A stretch of DNA of 64,000 bases from Mariniphaga sp964398855. GTDB lineage: Bacteria; Bacteroidota; Bacteroidia; Bacteroidales; Prolixibacteraceae. Location of the stretch: the NCBI GenBank assembly GCA_964398855.1, contig CAYNOQ010000003.1:12290-76289 (forward strand), in the 5' to 3' direction. Each line of letters starts with the position of its first letter. Within the stretch, counting starts at the first letter, position 1. Of this stretch, positions 53,647 through 62,960 are shown piece after piece. Under the pieces are notes generated by a model. That model did not search any database, was not told the origin of the DNA, and saw nothing but the letters and a program-made list of their open reading frames with translations. Position numbers and translations under genes: made by a program.

Positions 53647-55179
53647 TCACAGCGGAATATTCCCATGTTTTCGCGGTGGATTGGTTTTCCTTTTATTTCT
53701 GGTCATTTCCAGTGCGCCAATTATTTTTTTTCGGGTGTCTCTTGGGTAAATGACTTCGTCAATATAGCCTAATGAAGCGGCTTTGTAGGGATTGGCAAAT
53801 TTATTTCGGTAAGCAATGACCTCTTCAGCTTTTTCTTCATCCGATTTGTTTCGGTGCAGGATATTTACTGCCCCTTCGGGACCCATAACTGCAATTTCGG
53901 CGGTAGGGTAAGCGAAGTTTGCATCTCCGCCAATGTGTTTGCTCGACATAACATCATAAGCGCCGCCATAAGCTTTGCGGGTGATTACTGTAATTTTCGG
54001 AACTGTTGCTTCCGAAAAAGCGTAGAGTAATTTTGCACCGTGCTTGATGATGCCTCCAAACTCCTGCGTGGTACCCGGTAAAAAGCCGGGAACATCAACA
54101 AAAGTTATAATCGGCAGGTTGAATGCATCGCAAAAGCGCACGAAACGGGCTGCCTTAATCGATGAGTTGATGTCTAAAACACCGGCAAGGTTTGCCGGCT
54201 GATTGGCAACAATGCCAACAGGGATGCCTGCAAATCTTGCAAATCCGCAGATTATATTTTTGGCATAATTGGGCTGAACCTCTAAAAAATGATGATTGTC
54301 AATCACATTTCCGATGATTTCAAGCATGTCATACGGTTTGTTCGGATCAGCAGGAACCAGCTCCTGCAAAATCTCCTCAGCCCGGTCGGATGGGTCAATG
54401 GTGGTTTTTACCGGCGGGTCTTCCATGTTGTTTGACGGCAGGAAACTGATTAACTCTCTGATCATCATCAGTACCTGCTCCTCGTCATCGCCCGTGAAAT
54501 GGGCAACACCACTTTTGGAGCTGTGTGTCAGCGCCCCGCCCAGATCCTCTTTGGACACATCTTCGTGGGTAACGGTTTTGATAACTTCGGGACCGGTTAC
54601 AAACATGTGGCTTTTCTCATTTACCATGAAAATAAAGTCGGTGAGTGCGGGCGAATAGACCGCACCGCCGGCACAAGGACCAAGAATGGCGGATATTTGC
54701 GGAATAACACCCGAGGAGATGACGTTGTTGTAAAAAATATCGGCATAGCCGGCAAGACTTTCAACGCCCTCCTGTATGCGGGCGCCGCCCGAATCATTCA
54801 GCCCGATTAAGGGCGCTCCCATTTGCAGCGCAAGTTTTTGAATTTTTACAATTTTATCGGCATTTGCACGGCTAAGCGAACCTCCGAAAACTGTAAAATC
54901 CTGCGCAAAAACATAAATCAGTTTGCCGTTGATTTTTCCGTAGCCTGTAATTACCCCATCACCGAAAATTCGATTTCCCTCATTGTTATCACCGGCATTT
55001 CTTTGGGTTACCAGCTTGTCAATTTCGGTAAATGAACCGGGATCGAGAAGCTGTTCGATGCGTTCGCGTGCCGTTTTTTTTCCTGAAGCGTGCTGTTTCT
55101 GAATGCGTTCAACTCCTCCGCCCAGCTCTGCTTCCTGATTAAACAGGTCGAGCTGTCTATATTTTGCTGTTAAATCCAT
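53647..55179 (-). CDS. Acyl-CoA carboxyltransferase subunit (propionyl-CoA carboxylase beta / methylmalonyl-CoA decarboxylase alpha type)
   Basis: 510 residues of the crotonase-like carboxyltransferase fold. Parts include KKTARERIEQLLDPGSF, VFGGSLSRANADKI, GLNDSGGARIQEGVESLAGY (short motif SGGARIQEG), GGAVYSPALTDFIFMV, FVDVPGFLPGTTQE and AYGGAYDVMSSKHIGGDANF (short motif GGDANFAYPTAEIAVMGPEG). It moves carboxyl from biotin to an acyl-CoA, most likely propionyl-CoA. It is the last gene of the reverse three-gene set with BCCP and biotin carboxylase. No sodium-pump membrane subunit is nearby, so a cytosolic carboxylase is the better reading. Confidence 0.93.
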   Translation of the reverse strand: MDLTAKYRQLDLFNQEAELGGGVERIQKQHASGKKTARERIEQLLDPGSFTEIDKLVTQRNAGDNNEGNRIFGDGVITGYGKINGKLIYVFAQDFTVFGGSLSRANADKIVKIQKLALQMGAPLIGLNDSGGARIQEGVESLAGYADIFYNNVISSGVIPQISAILGPCAGGAVYSPALTDFIFMVNEKSHMFVTGPEVIKTVTHEDVSKEDLGGALTHSSKSGVAHFTGDDEEQVLMMIRELISFLPSNNMEDPPVKTTIDPSDRAEEILQELVPADPNKPYDMLEIIGNVIDNHHFLEVQPNYAKNIICGFARFAGIPVGIVANQPANLAGVLDINSSIKAARFVRFCDAFNLPIITFVDVPGFLPGTTQEFGGIIKHGAKLLYAFSEATVPKITVITRKAYGGAYDVMSSKHIGGDANFAYPTAEIAVMGPEGAVNILHRNKSDEEKAEEVIAYRNKFANPYKAASLGYIDEVIYPRDTRKKIIGALEMTRNKRKTNPPRKHGNIPL

Positions 55180-55190
55180 GAAAAAATAAT

Positions 55191-55700
55191 TTATTCGATT
55201 TCAATAAGAATCTGGTTGCCTTCAATGGTATCGCCCTCCTTTACGTTCACTTTTTTAACTATTCCGTCAATGGGGGCTTTGTATTCGCTTTCCATTTTCA
55301 TGGCAGAAATGATGATTGCGTTCTCTCCCTGTCTGATAATATCGCCTTCGCGAACAAGCACTTTGACCACCTTGCCCGGCATGGGGGAGAAGATGGTTTT
55401 TTCGCTTGCCGCCGAACCGTTGGAGCCACGGTTGATCAGATAACGGGCTTCAGCGTCGATCACTTCAACGTCAAACCTGTCATAAAGCGTGTATGCAGTA
55501 TATTTTTTTGGTTTTGCCTGTGGAACAAGCTCAATATTGTATGATCTGCCACTTTCTATTATTGAGAAAGTGCCGCTTTGGGTATGTAGCAGGTCAACAT
55601 TGTAAACCTTTCCATCTACTTCAATTTCAAGTAAATTCCCATCCTGACTCAATAAATTGACCCAGCAGGTGCGATTGTTGATTTTAATTTCAACCGGCAT
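55191..55700 (-). CDS. Biotin carboxyl carrier protein
   Basis: 169 residues. The C-terminal biotinyl domain (about 100-169) has the attachment lysine K135 in ISAMKMESEYKAPIDG, and starts with IFSPMPGKVVKVLV. The N-terminal 95 residues form an extra domain of the kind seen in carriers of propionyl-CoA carboxylases, which links carrier and carboxyltransferase. It lies 9 bases after the biotin carboxylase and 11 before the carboxyltransferase. Confidence 0.93.
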   Translation of the reverse strand: MPVEIKINNRTCWVNLLSQDGNLLEIEVDGKVYNVDLLHTQSGTFSIIESGRSYNIELVPQAKPKKYTAYTLYDRFDVEVIDAEARYLINRGSNGSAASEKTIFSPMPGKVVKVLVREGDIIRQGENAIIISAMKMESEYKAPIDGIVKKVNVKEGDTIEGNQILIEIE

Positions 55701-55709
55701 AACAGTTAT

Positions 55710-57218
55710 TTAAAAATGGTTGATGTAATTAATTTTCTTCCAGCGACTTTGTGCAGGTGCAAATCCCTGATTGCTGTTTTTATTTATCTGGCTCAATTTA
55801 TCTAAATAGTCTATATAGGCAGCAATCAAAACCATATCCTCACACTCTTCGCAGGTTGTTGCGGCAGTAAGTTGCCCCTGATGATTTTCAATAAAATGCG
55901 TATTATATTTTCCTTCAATAAAATCGGGATGATTCATAATCCGCTCAAGAAATTTGATTGAAGTTTTCACACCGGTGATCTTGTATTCGTACAATGCCCT
56001 GCGCATTCTCCGGATTGCCTCATCCCTGTTTCCGCCCCAAACGATTAATTTTGAAATCATGGGGTCGTAGTGAATGGGTATTTCATACCCTTCATAGACA
56101 TAACCGTCAGTTCTTACACCCAATCCCAACGGCTCGGAAATCTTGTAAATCTTCCCGGCGCTTGGCATGAAATTATTGTCCGGGTCTTCCGCATAAATTC
56201 TGCACTCTATGGAGTGTCCGCGGATAAACAGTTCATCCTGTGTTATTTCCAACGGATTTCCTTCGGCAATTTTTATCTGTTGCTTCACCAGATCAACACC
56301 TGAAACCCGTTCAGTAATAGGATGTTCCACCTGAAGGCGGGTATTCATTTCGAGAAAATAGTAGTTCAGCTCATCGTCCACTAAAAACTCAATGGTTCCG
56401 GCGCCCGCATATTTTACAGCGCGGGCAGCTTCAACGGCAGCTTCCCCCATTTTTTGCCTGAGTTCGGGAGTCATTACGGGTGATGGGGTCTCTTCAATCA
56501 TTTTTTGATGTCTGCGCTGGATAGAGCACTCTCTTTCAAAAAGATGAATGGCATTTCCGTGCTTGTCGCCAAGAATCTGAAATTCGATATGATGCGGAGA
56601 TGCAATATATTTTTCGATATAAACCGAACCGTTTCCGAAAGCGGCTTTTGCCTCGGAACGCGCCGCACGGACAGCCGATGCAATTTCGTGTTTGTGATGA
56701 ACAAGGCGCATTCCTTTTCCGCCGCCGCCGGCAGATGCCTTAATCATTACCGGCAGACCAATCTCTTCTATTGCGCGAAATGCTTCTTCTTCCGAGTCGA
56801 TGCTTCCTTCCGTGCCGGGCACTACCGGAATGCCGGCAAGTTTCATCGTTTCGCGCGCCTTGATTTTGTCTCCCATCCGGTCAATAACTTCGGGAGACGG
56901 TCCGATGAAAAGAATCCCTTCTTCTTCGCATCGCCGGGCAAACTCAGAGTTTTCAGATAAAAATCCATATCCCGGGTGAATGGCATCTGCATTGCACGCC
57001 TTAGCAGTTTCAATGATTTTTTCGATGTTCAGATAGCTTTCAGACGAAGGAGCTTTGCCGATATAGTAGGCTTCATCTGCATATCTGACATGGAGAGAAG
57101 TTCTGTCAGCACCGGAAAAAACCGCAACCGATGAAATATCCATTTCCCTGCATGTGCGCATGATACGGATGGCAATCTCGCCCCGGTTAGCTACAAGAAT
57201 TTTTTTAATATGCTTCAT
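55710..57218 (-). CDS. Biotin carboxylase subunit of acyl-CoA carboxylase
   Basis: 502 residues from ATG 57218; the in-frame TTG 57233 gives an unlikely start. Standard parts: KKILVANRGEIAIRIMRTC, IHPGYGFLSENSEFA, ATP-grasp loop KASAGGGGKGMRLV, FLEMNTRLQVEHPITE and KLIVWGGNRDEAIRRMRRAL. It is about 50 residues longer at the C-terminus than AccC of E. coli (includes CEECEDMVLIAAYIDYL), a tail that is common in acyl-CoA carboxylase subunits. It carboxylates the biotin of the carrier encoded next. First gene of the reverse operon; the 266-base gap upstream shows nothing more than AT-rich sequence. Confidence 0.95.
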   Translation of the reverse strand: MKHIKKILVANRGEIAIRIMRTCREMDISSVAVFSGADRTSLHVRYADEAYYIGKAPSSESYLNIEKIIETAKACNADAIHPGYGFLSENSEFARRCEEEGILFIGPSPEVIDRMGDKIKARETMKLAGIPVVPGTEGSIDSEEEAFRAIEEIGLPVMIKASAGGGGKGMRLVHHKHEIASAVRAARSEAKAAFGNGSVYIEKYIASPHHIEFQILGDKHGNAIHLFERECSIQRRHQKMIEETPSPVMTPELRQKMGEAAVEAARAVKYAGAGTIEFLVDDELNYYFLEMNTRLQVEHPITERVSGVDLVKQQIKIAEGNPLEITQDELFIRGHSIECRIYAEDPDNNFMPSAGKIYKISEPLGLGVRTDGYVYEGYEIPIHYDPMISKLIVWGGNRDEAIRRMRRALYEYKITGVKTSIKFLERIMNHPDFIEGKYNTHFIENHQGQLTAATTCEECEDMVLIAAYIDYLDKLSQINKNSNQGFAPAQSRWKKINYINHF

Positions 57219-57484
57219 TTGTGATAAATTCAATTGTTAAGCTCAATCAATAAATAACTACGGTTTGATTAAAATGTTTATTTCAGGTTTTTGGATTTTC
57301 TATTTGCAAGTTAGTTTTGTCGTGGTTTTCAACCTATAAATTGATGTTAATAAATCTAAATTCCTCTAATATTATTAATAGATTTAACTCTTTATTAGAA
57401 ACATTGAAGAACAAAGTCAAAAATTACCTGAAAGGATTTTTTGTTGTTTATCAATTCATATTATCTTTAACCTTTAAAAGCTGA

Positions 57485-60103
57485 ATGTTAATGAATCGGA
57501 AAATCCTGACTGTTTTTCTAATTTGCATTTTGCCTGTCTGGGCAGGAGCGCAGGATTTTGAGTATAATCTTTCAGACGATTCGCTGGTAAATCATTTTGC
57601 CGGAATCAAACGGATTTACTACGCTACCCGAATTGACAAAGCGCCAAAAATTGATGGTAAACTTGATGACGAATGCTGGCAGGATGCCGGCACATGGGAT
57701 GGTAACTTTATTCAGCAAATACCAAATCAGGCTCAGGCTCCTTCGCAGGAAACACGAATAAAAATATTGTACGATGATTTTTATCTTTACGTGGGGATTG
57801 TGTGTGAAGACAATGAACCGGAGAAAATCCGAAAAGTTTTGGGGCGGCGCGATGTCAATAACGGAGATATTGCAGGTATTGCGCTTGATACTTATTTTGA
57901 CAGGCAGACCGCTTTTGAATTTAATGTAACAGCCGCCGGACAAAAAGTGGATTTGATGCATTTGGGCGATTATGTTTGGGATTTCAACTGGGATGCCGTG
58001 TGGGATGGAAAATCATCCGTTGGCGACTCCGCCTGGTATGCCGAATTTCGGATTCCGTTCAATCAGTTGCGGTTTGCAAAGCGCGATAGGCAAATCTGGG
58101 GAATGCACGTCTGGAGGTGGATTGACAGGCTGAATGAAGAGAATCACTGGAAGCTGATCCCCATTGATGCGCCTGCAATGGTCTATATTTTCGGGGAGCT
58201 TCGCGGTATTCAGAATATCAGTACAAAACGGAATTTTGAATTGCTGCCCTATTCAAAAATCAAATTTATCCCCGATGCGGTGAAAAGTGTTACACCCGGA
58301 TTTGGTTTGGACGGTAAAATTGGAGTAACATCCGATTTTACATTAGATTATACGTTTAATCCCGATTTTGGTCAGGTGGAAGCCGACCCGTCTGTTTTAA
58401 ATCTTACCGCCTATGAGGTTTTTTATGACGAAAAAAGACCATTTTTTCTCGAAGGAAACAATATTCTCAACTACAGCGCCGGAGATGATCTGCTTTTTTA
58501 TTCAAGAAGAATAGGAGCTGCGCCTGAATTTCAGCCCACTCCGGTTTCGGGCGAAAGGGTGTCGCTGCCCGACCAGACCACTATTTTGAATGCTTTGAAG
58601 CTTACCGGGAAAAATCATGCAGGACTTTCATTAGGTGTTATAAACAGCATGACAACCGCAGAACATGCAACTTTTTTTTCGGATAACGGAAACCGAAAAG
58701 AGCAGGTTGAACCTTTCACCAACTATTTTATCGGCAGGGTGAAACAGGATTTCAACAACAGAAATACAGTATTGGGCGGAATGGCAACTTCCGTAATCAG
58801 AAAAATTAATGACGATAACCTGAAATTTCTGCCTTCCAACTCGGTAACCGGCGGAGTTGATTTTCAGCATTTCTGGAAAAACCGAAAATATTATGTCGAT
58901 TTTAAGAGCTTTGCTTCAAAGGTTTCAGGCAGCGAGCAGTCTATAAATATTTTACAGAAAGATCCGCGTCACCAGTTTCAGCGCGAAGATGCGAAACACC
59001 TTGAATACAGGGAAGGACAGACCAGTATGGAAGGGTGGGGCGGACAACTATCCGGTGGAAAAATCAGCGGAAAGCTGCGGCTTGAAGCTGAGCTTGACTG
59101 GCGCTCGCCGGGAGTCGAACTCAATGATGTCGGCTATCTGTGGCAGGCGGACTACATCAATCAGGGACTGAGTTTTTTGTATTGGATTAACAAACCAAAA
59201 GGCATTTTGAACAGCTACTATATTAGTCTTGATCAGAAACACAGAAGAAGTTACGGTGGGGAAAAACTTGGCGATGATGTTGACGGAAATGTACGTTTTC
59301 AGTTTAAAAATTTATGGAGACTTGACCTGTTTGGCAGTCGAAGTTTTTACAACATTGATACGCGCGAATTGCGCGGTGGACCTGCCCTTCGCAAGGATGG
59401 CGAGAATATGGCAAGACTTTTTCTTCAGACAAACCCCAGTAAGGATTTAATTTTAGGCGGCGGACCAACAATTACCTGGAATGATGATAAAATTGGTCGC
59501 TCAGAGAACTATATGTTTGTTGTCAGGTGGCTGATTGCCGGATGGATAAATCTGGATTCAAACACCCACTTTACAAAAACAACCGATAATAACCAATACG
59601 CCTTTCAGACGGAAACAGATGAGGGAAAAGCATATATCGTGGGAAGATTGAATCGCAAACTATTGACTACCACATTAAGGGCAGAAATTTTTGCCACACC
59701 CGAACTCTCTTTTCAATATTACGGAAATCCTTATGCATCTGTCGGGAGATATGATGATTTCAGAAAGGTAAATGTTTCTAAATCATTGAACTTTGATGAA
59801 CGCTTTTCTCCATTGTTTATTAATGAAACATCAGGCGATAAAATTCTTCTTGACGAAAATAACAACATGCTTCTGAATTTGAATCTGGTTAGTCCCGATT
59901 TCAATTTTCAGGAATTTCGTTCCAATTTTGTTGCTCGCTGGGAATATAAAACCGGTTCAACGCTCTATCTTGTCTGGACAAACACCCGAACCCGCTATCA
60001 GAACGTCTATGAACCGTCAGTTTTTGACAGTTTGAAGGGAATTCATAAAGTTAAGGCTGAAAACGCTTTTATGCTAAAATTGAGTTTTTGGTTCTCCATT
60101 TAA
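57485..60103 (+). CDS. DUF5916-type outer-membrane protein with N-terminal CBM9-like domain
   Basis: 872 residues. Signal peptide (LTVFLICILPVWAGAQ), then a CBM9-like sugar-binding-type domain (residues about 40-245; opening KIDGKLDDECWQDAGTW and FYLYVGIVCED), then the DUF5916 part with FNPDFGQVEADPSVLNLT and YDEKRPFFLEGNNIL, and many alternating beta strands ending in aromatic residues (KLSFWFSI), which signals an outer-membrane beta-barrel. Family members are widespread in Bacteroidota but their role is unproven; some are near peptidase or glycan genes. Stands alone; ATG 57485 or 57491 could be the start. Confidence 0.87.
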   Translation: MLMNRKILTVFLICILPVWAGAQDFEYNLSDDSLVNHFAGIKRIYYATRIDKAPKIDGKLDDECWQDAGTWDGNFIQQIPNQAQAPSQETRIKILYDDFYLYVGIVCEDNEPEKIRKVLGRRDVNNGDIAGIALDTYFDRQTAFEFNVTAAGQKVDLMHLGDYVWDFNWDAVWDGKSSVGDSAWYAEFRIPFNQLRFAKRDRQIWGMHVWRWIDRLNEENHWKLIPIDAPAMVYIFGELRGIQNISTKRNFELLPYSKIKFIPDAVKSVTPGFGLDGKIGVTSDFTLDYTFNPDFGQVEADPSVLNLTAYEVFYDEKRPFFLEGNNILNYSAGDDLLFYSRRIGAAPEFQPTPVSGERVSLPDQTTILNALKLTGKNHAGLSLGVINSMTTAEHATFFSDNGNRKEQVEPFTNYFIGRVKQDFNNRNTVLGGMATSVIRKINDDNLKFLPSNSVTGGVDFQHFWKNRKYYVDFKSFASKVSGSEQSINILQKDPRHQFQREDAKHLEYREGQTSMEGWGGQLSGGKISGKLRLEAELDWRSPGVELNDVGYLWQADYINQGLSFLYWINKPKGILNSYYISLDQKHRRSYGGEKLGDDVDGNVRFQFKNLWRLDLFGSRSFYNIDTRELRGGPALRKDGENMARLFLQTNPSKDLILGGGPTITWNDDKIGRSENYMFVVRWLIAGWINLDSNTHFTKTTDNNQYAFQTETDEGKAYIVGRLNRKLLTTTLRAEIFATPELSFQYYGNPYASVGRYDDFRKVNVSKSLNFDERFSPLFINETSGDKILLDENNNMLLNLNLVSPDFNFQEFRSNFVARWEYKTGSTLYLVWTNTRTRYQNVYEPSVFDSLKGIHKVKAENAFMLKLSFWFSI

Positions 60104-60121
60104 TTCTATGAAGTATCTTTG
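60088..60121 (+). promoter_or_regulatory. Candidate promoter of the MATE gene inside the preceding gene end
   Basis: TATCTTTG at 60114-60121 with a TTG at 60088-60090 (23-base spacer, somewhat long). Transcription would start near 60127-60128, leaving almost no leader before GTG 60127 or ATG 60133. Confidence 0.45.
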
Positions 60122-60132
60122 GCGCCGTGAAA

Positions 60133-61464
60133 ATGGCGAGCTACATACCGTTTTATAAGAACAACATGCGACTGGCTTTGCCGGTTATTCTTTCTCACGC
60201 AGGGCAAATCACCGTTTCGCTTGCTGATACCATAATGGTTGGGCATGTAGGAACAACCGAGCTTGCGGCAGCAGCTTTTGCCAACAATGTTTTTGTGGTG
60301 GGTATGTTTTTCGGAATGGGAATCACAATCGGCTCAACTCCGCTTGTTGGCAGAGCTTTCGGAAATAACCGAGTGGAAGATGTTGTGCAGTGGCTGAAGA
60401 ATGGGGTTTTTACCCATTTCTCTTCATCTGTAGTTCTTTCTCTTTTGATGTTCGGTGTCTATTTTTTTCTCCCATTCATGGGGCAGACAGATAGTGTTCT
60501 GGAACTTGCAAAGCCCTATTATCTAATTTTGTGCTTTTCTTACCTCCCCTTTATGCTTTTCTTTTCAGTGAAGCAGTTTTTTGAGGGAATCGGGAATACC
60601 AAAATTGCAATGCAGATTACCTTGATTGTCAATGTTATAAATATAGTTGTAAACTATGTTCTTATCTATGGCAAACTGGGATTTCCTGCAATGGGGCTTT
60701 TGGGTGCGGGAATTGGTACACTGGTTTCCCGGATTGCAATGCCGCTTCTCTATTTAATTTATATTATTCGGATTACCCGCTTTAGGAAATATTTCACGCT
60801 TGCTCACAGGCAACCCTACAGTTTGCAAAGAATTTCAGCCCTTTTGAAAATTGGAATTCCCGTTGGTTTTCAGATAGTTATTGAAGGGATTACTTTTAGT
60901 CTGGGCGCCATCATGATGGGCTGGCTTGGAGAAATACCCCTGGCTGCACATCAGGTAGCTATTGGACTGGCGAGTTTCTCCTACATGATATCATTGGGAA
61001 TTTCGCAGGCAACAACCATCAGAGTGAGCCATCAGTTGGGAAAAAACGATTATAAATCCTTGAAAATGGCAGCCTATGCCTCAACCCACATGGTGTTGCT
61101 GTTTATGATGTGCATGGGGCTGTTTTTTATTTTTGCAAGAAAGCAACTCCCCTTAATTTTCACTTCTGACGCTGATGTGATTGCAGTGGCTGCACAATTA
61201 CTGATAGTGGCTGCAATCTTTCAGGTTTTTGACGGGTTGCAGGTTGTTATGCTCAGCACATTAAGAGGGATGGCAGATGTGAGAATACCCATGTTTATGG
61301 CTTTTGCTTCATATATTCTTGTTGGAATACCGACAGGTTACTTATTTGCCTTTTTTGTAGGTGTCGGTCCGATGGGAATTTGGTATGGCTACCTTTTGGG
61401 ATTAGGATTAGCTGGAATTTTATTCTTTTTTCGCTTTAAACATAATATTGCAAGCAAGCTATAA
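60133..61464 (+). CDS. MATE-family efflux transporter
   Basis: 443 residues from ATG 60133 (GTG 60127 is also possible), with twelve membrane helices in two halves. Typical MATE parts: LALPVILSHAGQITVSLADT, IMVGHVGTTELAAAAFANNV and, in the second half, GIPVGFQIVIEGITFSLGAI and QATTIRVSHQLGKNDY. It exports drugs or metabolites using a sodium or proton gradient, NorM type. A small hairpin follows the stop. Confidence 0.94.
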   Translation: MASYIPFYKNNMRLALPVILSHAGQITVSLADTIMVGHVGTTELAAAAFANNVFVVGMFFGMGITIGSTPLVGRAFGNNRVEDVVQWLKNGVFTHFSSSVVLSLLMFGVYFFLPFMGQTDSVLELAKPYYLILCFSYLPFMLFFSVKQFFEGIGNTKIAMQITLIVNVINIVVNYVLIYGKLGFPAMGLLGAGIGTLVSRIAMPLLYLIYIIRITRFRKYFTLAHRQPYSLQRISALLKIGIPVGFQIVIEGITFSLGAIMMGWLGEIPLAAHQVAIGLASFSYMISLGISQATTIRVSHQLGKNDYKSLKMAAYASTHMVLLFMMCMGLFFIFARKQLPLIFTSDADVIAVAAQLLIVAAIFQVFDGLQVVMLSTLRGMADVRIPMFMAFASYILVGIPTGYLFAFFVGVGPMGIWYGYLLGLGLAGILFFFRFKHNIASKL

Positions 61465-61881
61465 AAAAAGGGTTATCATTTGATAAGATAACCCGATTGT
61501 TCACAATTTAGTTAGACCTGTAAAAAAAATTGGTTTAACAGAGAAAAGGTAGTGCTACAAATAATATTTTATTTACATTGTCTTAAAACTGCGCTAATAT
61601 AACATTTAATTGAGTTAATTGTGAAATAAAATTAAAAAATTATTAATAAATGTTAATAGAATATTTTGCTTAAAATGCAAGCTGCTGATTTTAAGGTGTG
61701 TAAGAAATAAGTTTTAATATGACGAAAAATTGAAAATTTTGAATCTTTTTTGGAGTTTTCCAAAAAATGAAAACTTTTTAAAAGAATTTAAAAGAAATTC
61801 TTAAAAAACCTTAAATTGTGCTGATGGTAGCAATTTTTCATTTAAAGCTCTTTTTCAGGTTGAAAAATTAATTAAACGAAT
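61465..61881. other. AT-rich spacer with hairpin and long leader
   Basis: 417 bases without a gene. At 61470-61494 there is a hairpin after the MATE stop. The rest is very AT-rich with A and T runs. The segment 61770-61881 carries three words, AAAACTTTTTAAAA, GCTCTTTTTCA and TTAAACGAAT, that occur in the same order in front of the epimerase gene at 8898. The last word ends at the base before ATG 61882. Confidence 0.6.
61470..61494. terminator. Possible terminator after the MATE gene
   Basis: GGGTTATC and GATAACCC pair as an 8-bp stem around a 9-base loop; a competing inner palindrome TTATCATTTGATAA exists. A run of seven A precedes the stem and there is no T run behind it on the plus strand, so it would be a better terminator for reverse transcription. 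Confidence 0.5.
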
Positions 61882-62886
61882 ATGAAATCGCTTTCACTAT
61901 TTACCGGCTTACTGCTTATTTTCTCGTTTTTTGCAAGCTTTGTAAATGCGCAGTACCAATCCCTGCAGGTTGTCATTAAAAATCAACCGGGCAATCCCGT
62001 TGTTTTAGGAACAATTTCCGGCGAAAATTTTATTCCCGTGGATACGCTTTTGCCTGAAAAAACAGGCAGTGACGGTTTGATAAAAATGGTGCGTTACCAA
62101 TTTTCCGAAGATGCAGCACCCGGTATGTATCGACTGATTTTCGGACAAACCACCTATGCACTGGTTATGGATGAGCCACCCCAGCAGCTCGATTTCTTTT
62201 TCAACAATGAAACAATAGTGTTTGAAACTGATTTTAATGCGCCGGAAACTGCTCTTGTAATTTCTCAGTCTGAAGAGAACCGGGTTTGGTTTGATTTTTT
62301 GAAAAAGGAGAAAATTCTCCGTGAACAGATTGAGCTTATTGATAAGGAAGTGGATTATTTTCATGCTGAAGTAAACAGATTGAAGTTGAATGCCCTGCCA
62401 GCCGGGGAGATGGAGTCAGCGCTGAGCGGGAAAGCCAATGAATTGAATAAGTTGCAGATGGAGCGCGAAGGATTTGTTGAGAAATTGGTTCAGGATAATC
62501 AAAAATTGTTGGTTTCCCGTTTTATCAATTTATATCGTGAGCCTTTTCGGGATGCATTCCTGAATCCTGCCGAGCGGCTTGAGCATTTTCAGCGCGAATA
62601 TTTTTCTTATGTCGATTTTGGCGATGAAACACTTATCCGCTCCACCGTTTTAGCCGACAAAATTTTCAACTATTTAGTGAGCTGGAATCAGCCGGGATAT
62701 ACCCGCGAGCAGCGGGAAATTGCCTACATTAAAGCGGTGAACGGCATCATGTCAAAAGTGAAATCCGGAAGCAGAGCTGCTGATCCTGCCGTTGCCGATT
62801 TTATTCTTGATTACCTGAAAACCGGTTTTCAGCGGTTGGGAATGGAAAATATTGTGAAATACATCAATGAAAGGTACTCCGGCTAA
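61882..62886 (+). CDS. Periplasmic protein resembling the N-terminal half of TlpA-type proteins, without the thioredoxin domain
   Basis: 334 residues. Cleavable signal (LLLIFSFFASFVNAQ), an N-terminal beta-sandwich of the DUF4369 kind (VVLGTISGENFIPVDTLLP; PGMYRLIFGQTTYALVMDEP), a central coiled coil (residues about 130-210, EQIELIDKEVDYFHAEVNRL) and a helical C-terminal part (DPAVADFILDYLKTGFQRLG) like the segment that normally leads into the thioredoxin fold. The protein ends there with no CxxC and no TlpA domain, and only 74 bases remain before the next gene. Exact function unknown; perhaps a structural or binding protein in the periplasm. Confidence 0.75.
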   Translation: MKSLSLFTGLLLIFSFFASFVNAQYQSLQVVIKNQPGNPVVLGTISGENFIPVDTLLPEKTGSDGLIKMVRYQFSEDAAPGMYRLIFGQTTYALVMDEPPQQLDFFFNNETIVFETDFNAPETALVISQSEENRVWFDFLKKEKILREQIELIDKEVDYFHAEVNRLKLNALPAGEMESALSGKANELNKLQMEREGFVEKLVQDNQKLLVSRFINLYREPFRDAFLNPAERLEHFQREYFSYVDFGDETLIRSTVLADKIFNYLVSWNQPGYTREQREIAYIKAVNGIMSKVKSGSRAADPAVADFILDYLKTGFQRLGMENIVKYINERYSG

Positions 62887-62960
62887 ACCGGGATGGTTTT
62901 TCGGTTTTAGACCTGGGTTTTACCTGAAGAAAATATCATTAACAGAAATCAGATAAGAAA

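Noticed and set aside
53647..57218. Sodium-pumping methylmalonyl-CoA decarboxylase
   Set aside because: The carboxyltransferase fits, but no membrane beta subunit is nearby and a biotin carboxylase is present, which points to an ATP-dependent carboxylase.
62885..62907. Hairpin AAACCG...CGGTTT after the gene at 61882 as terminator
   Set aside because: Only a 6-bp stem with a long loop and no T run behind it.
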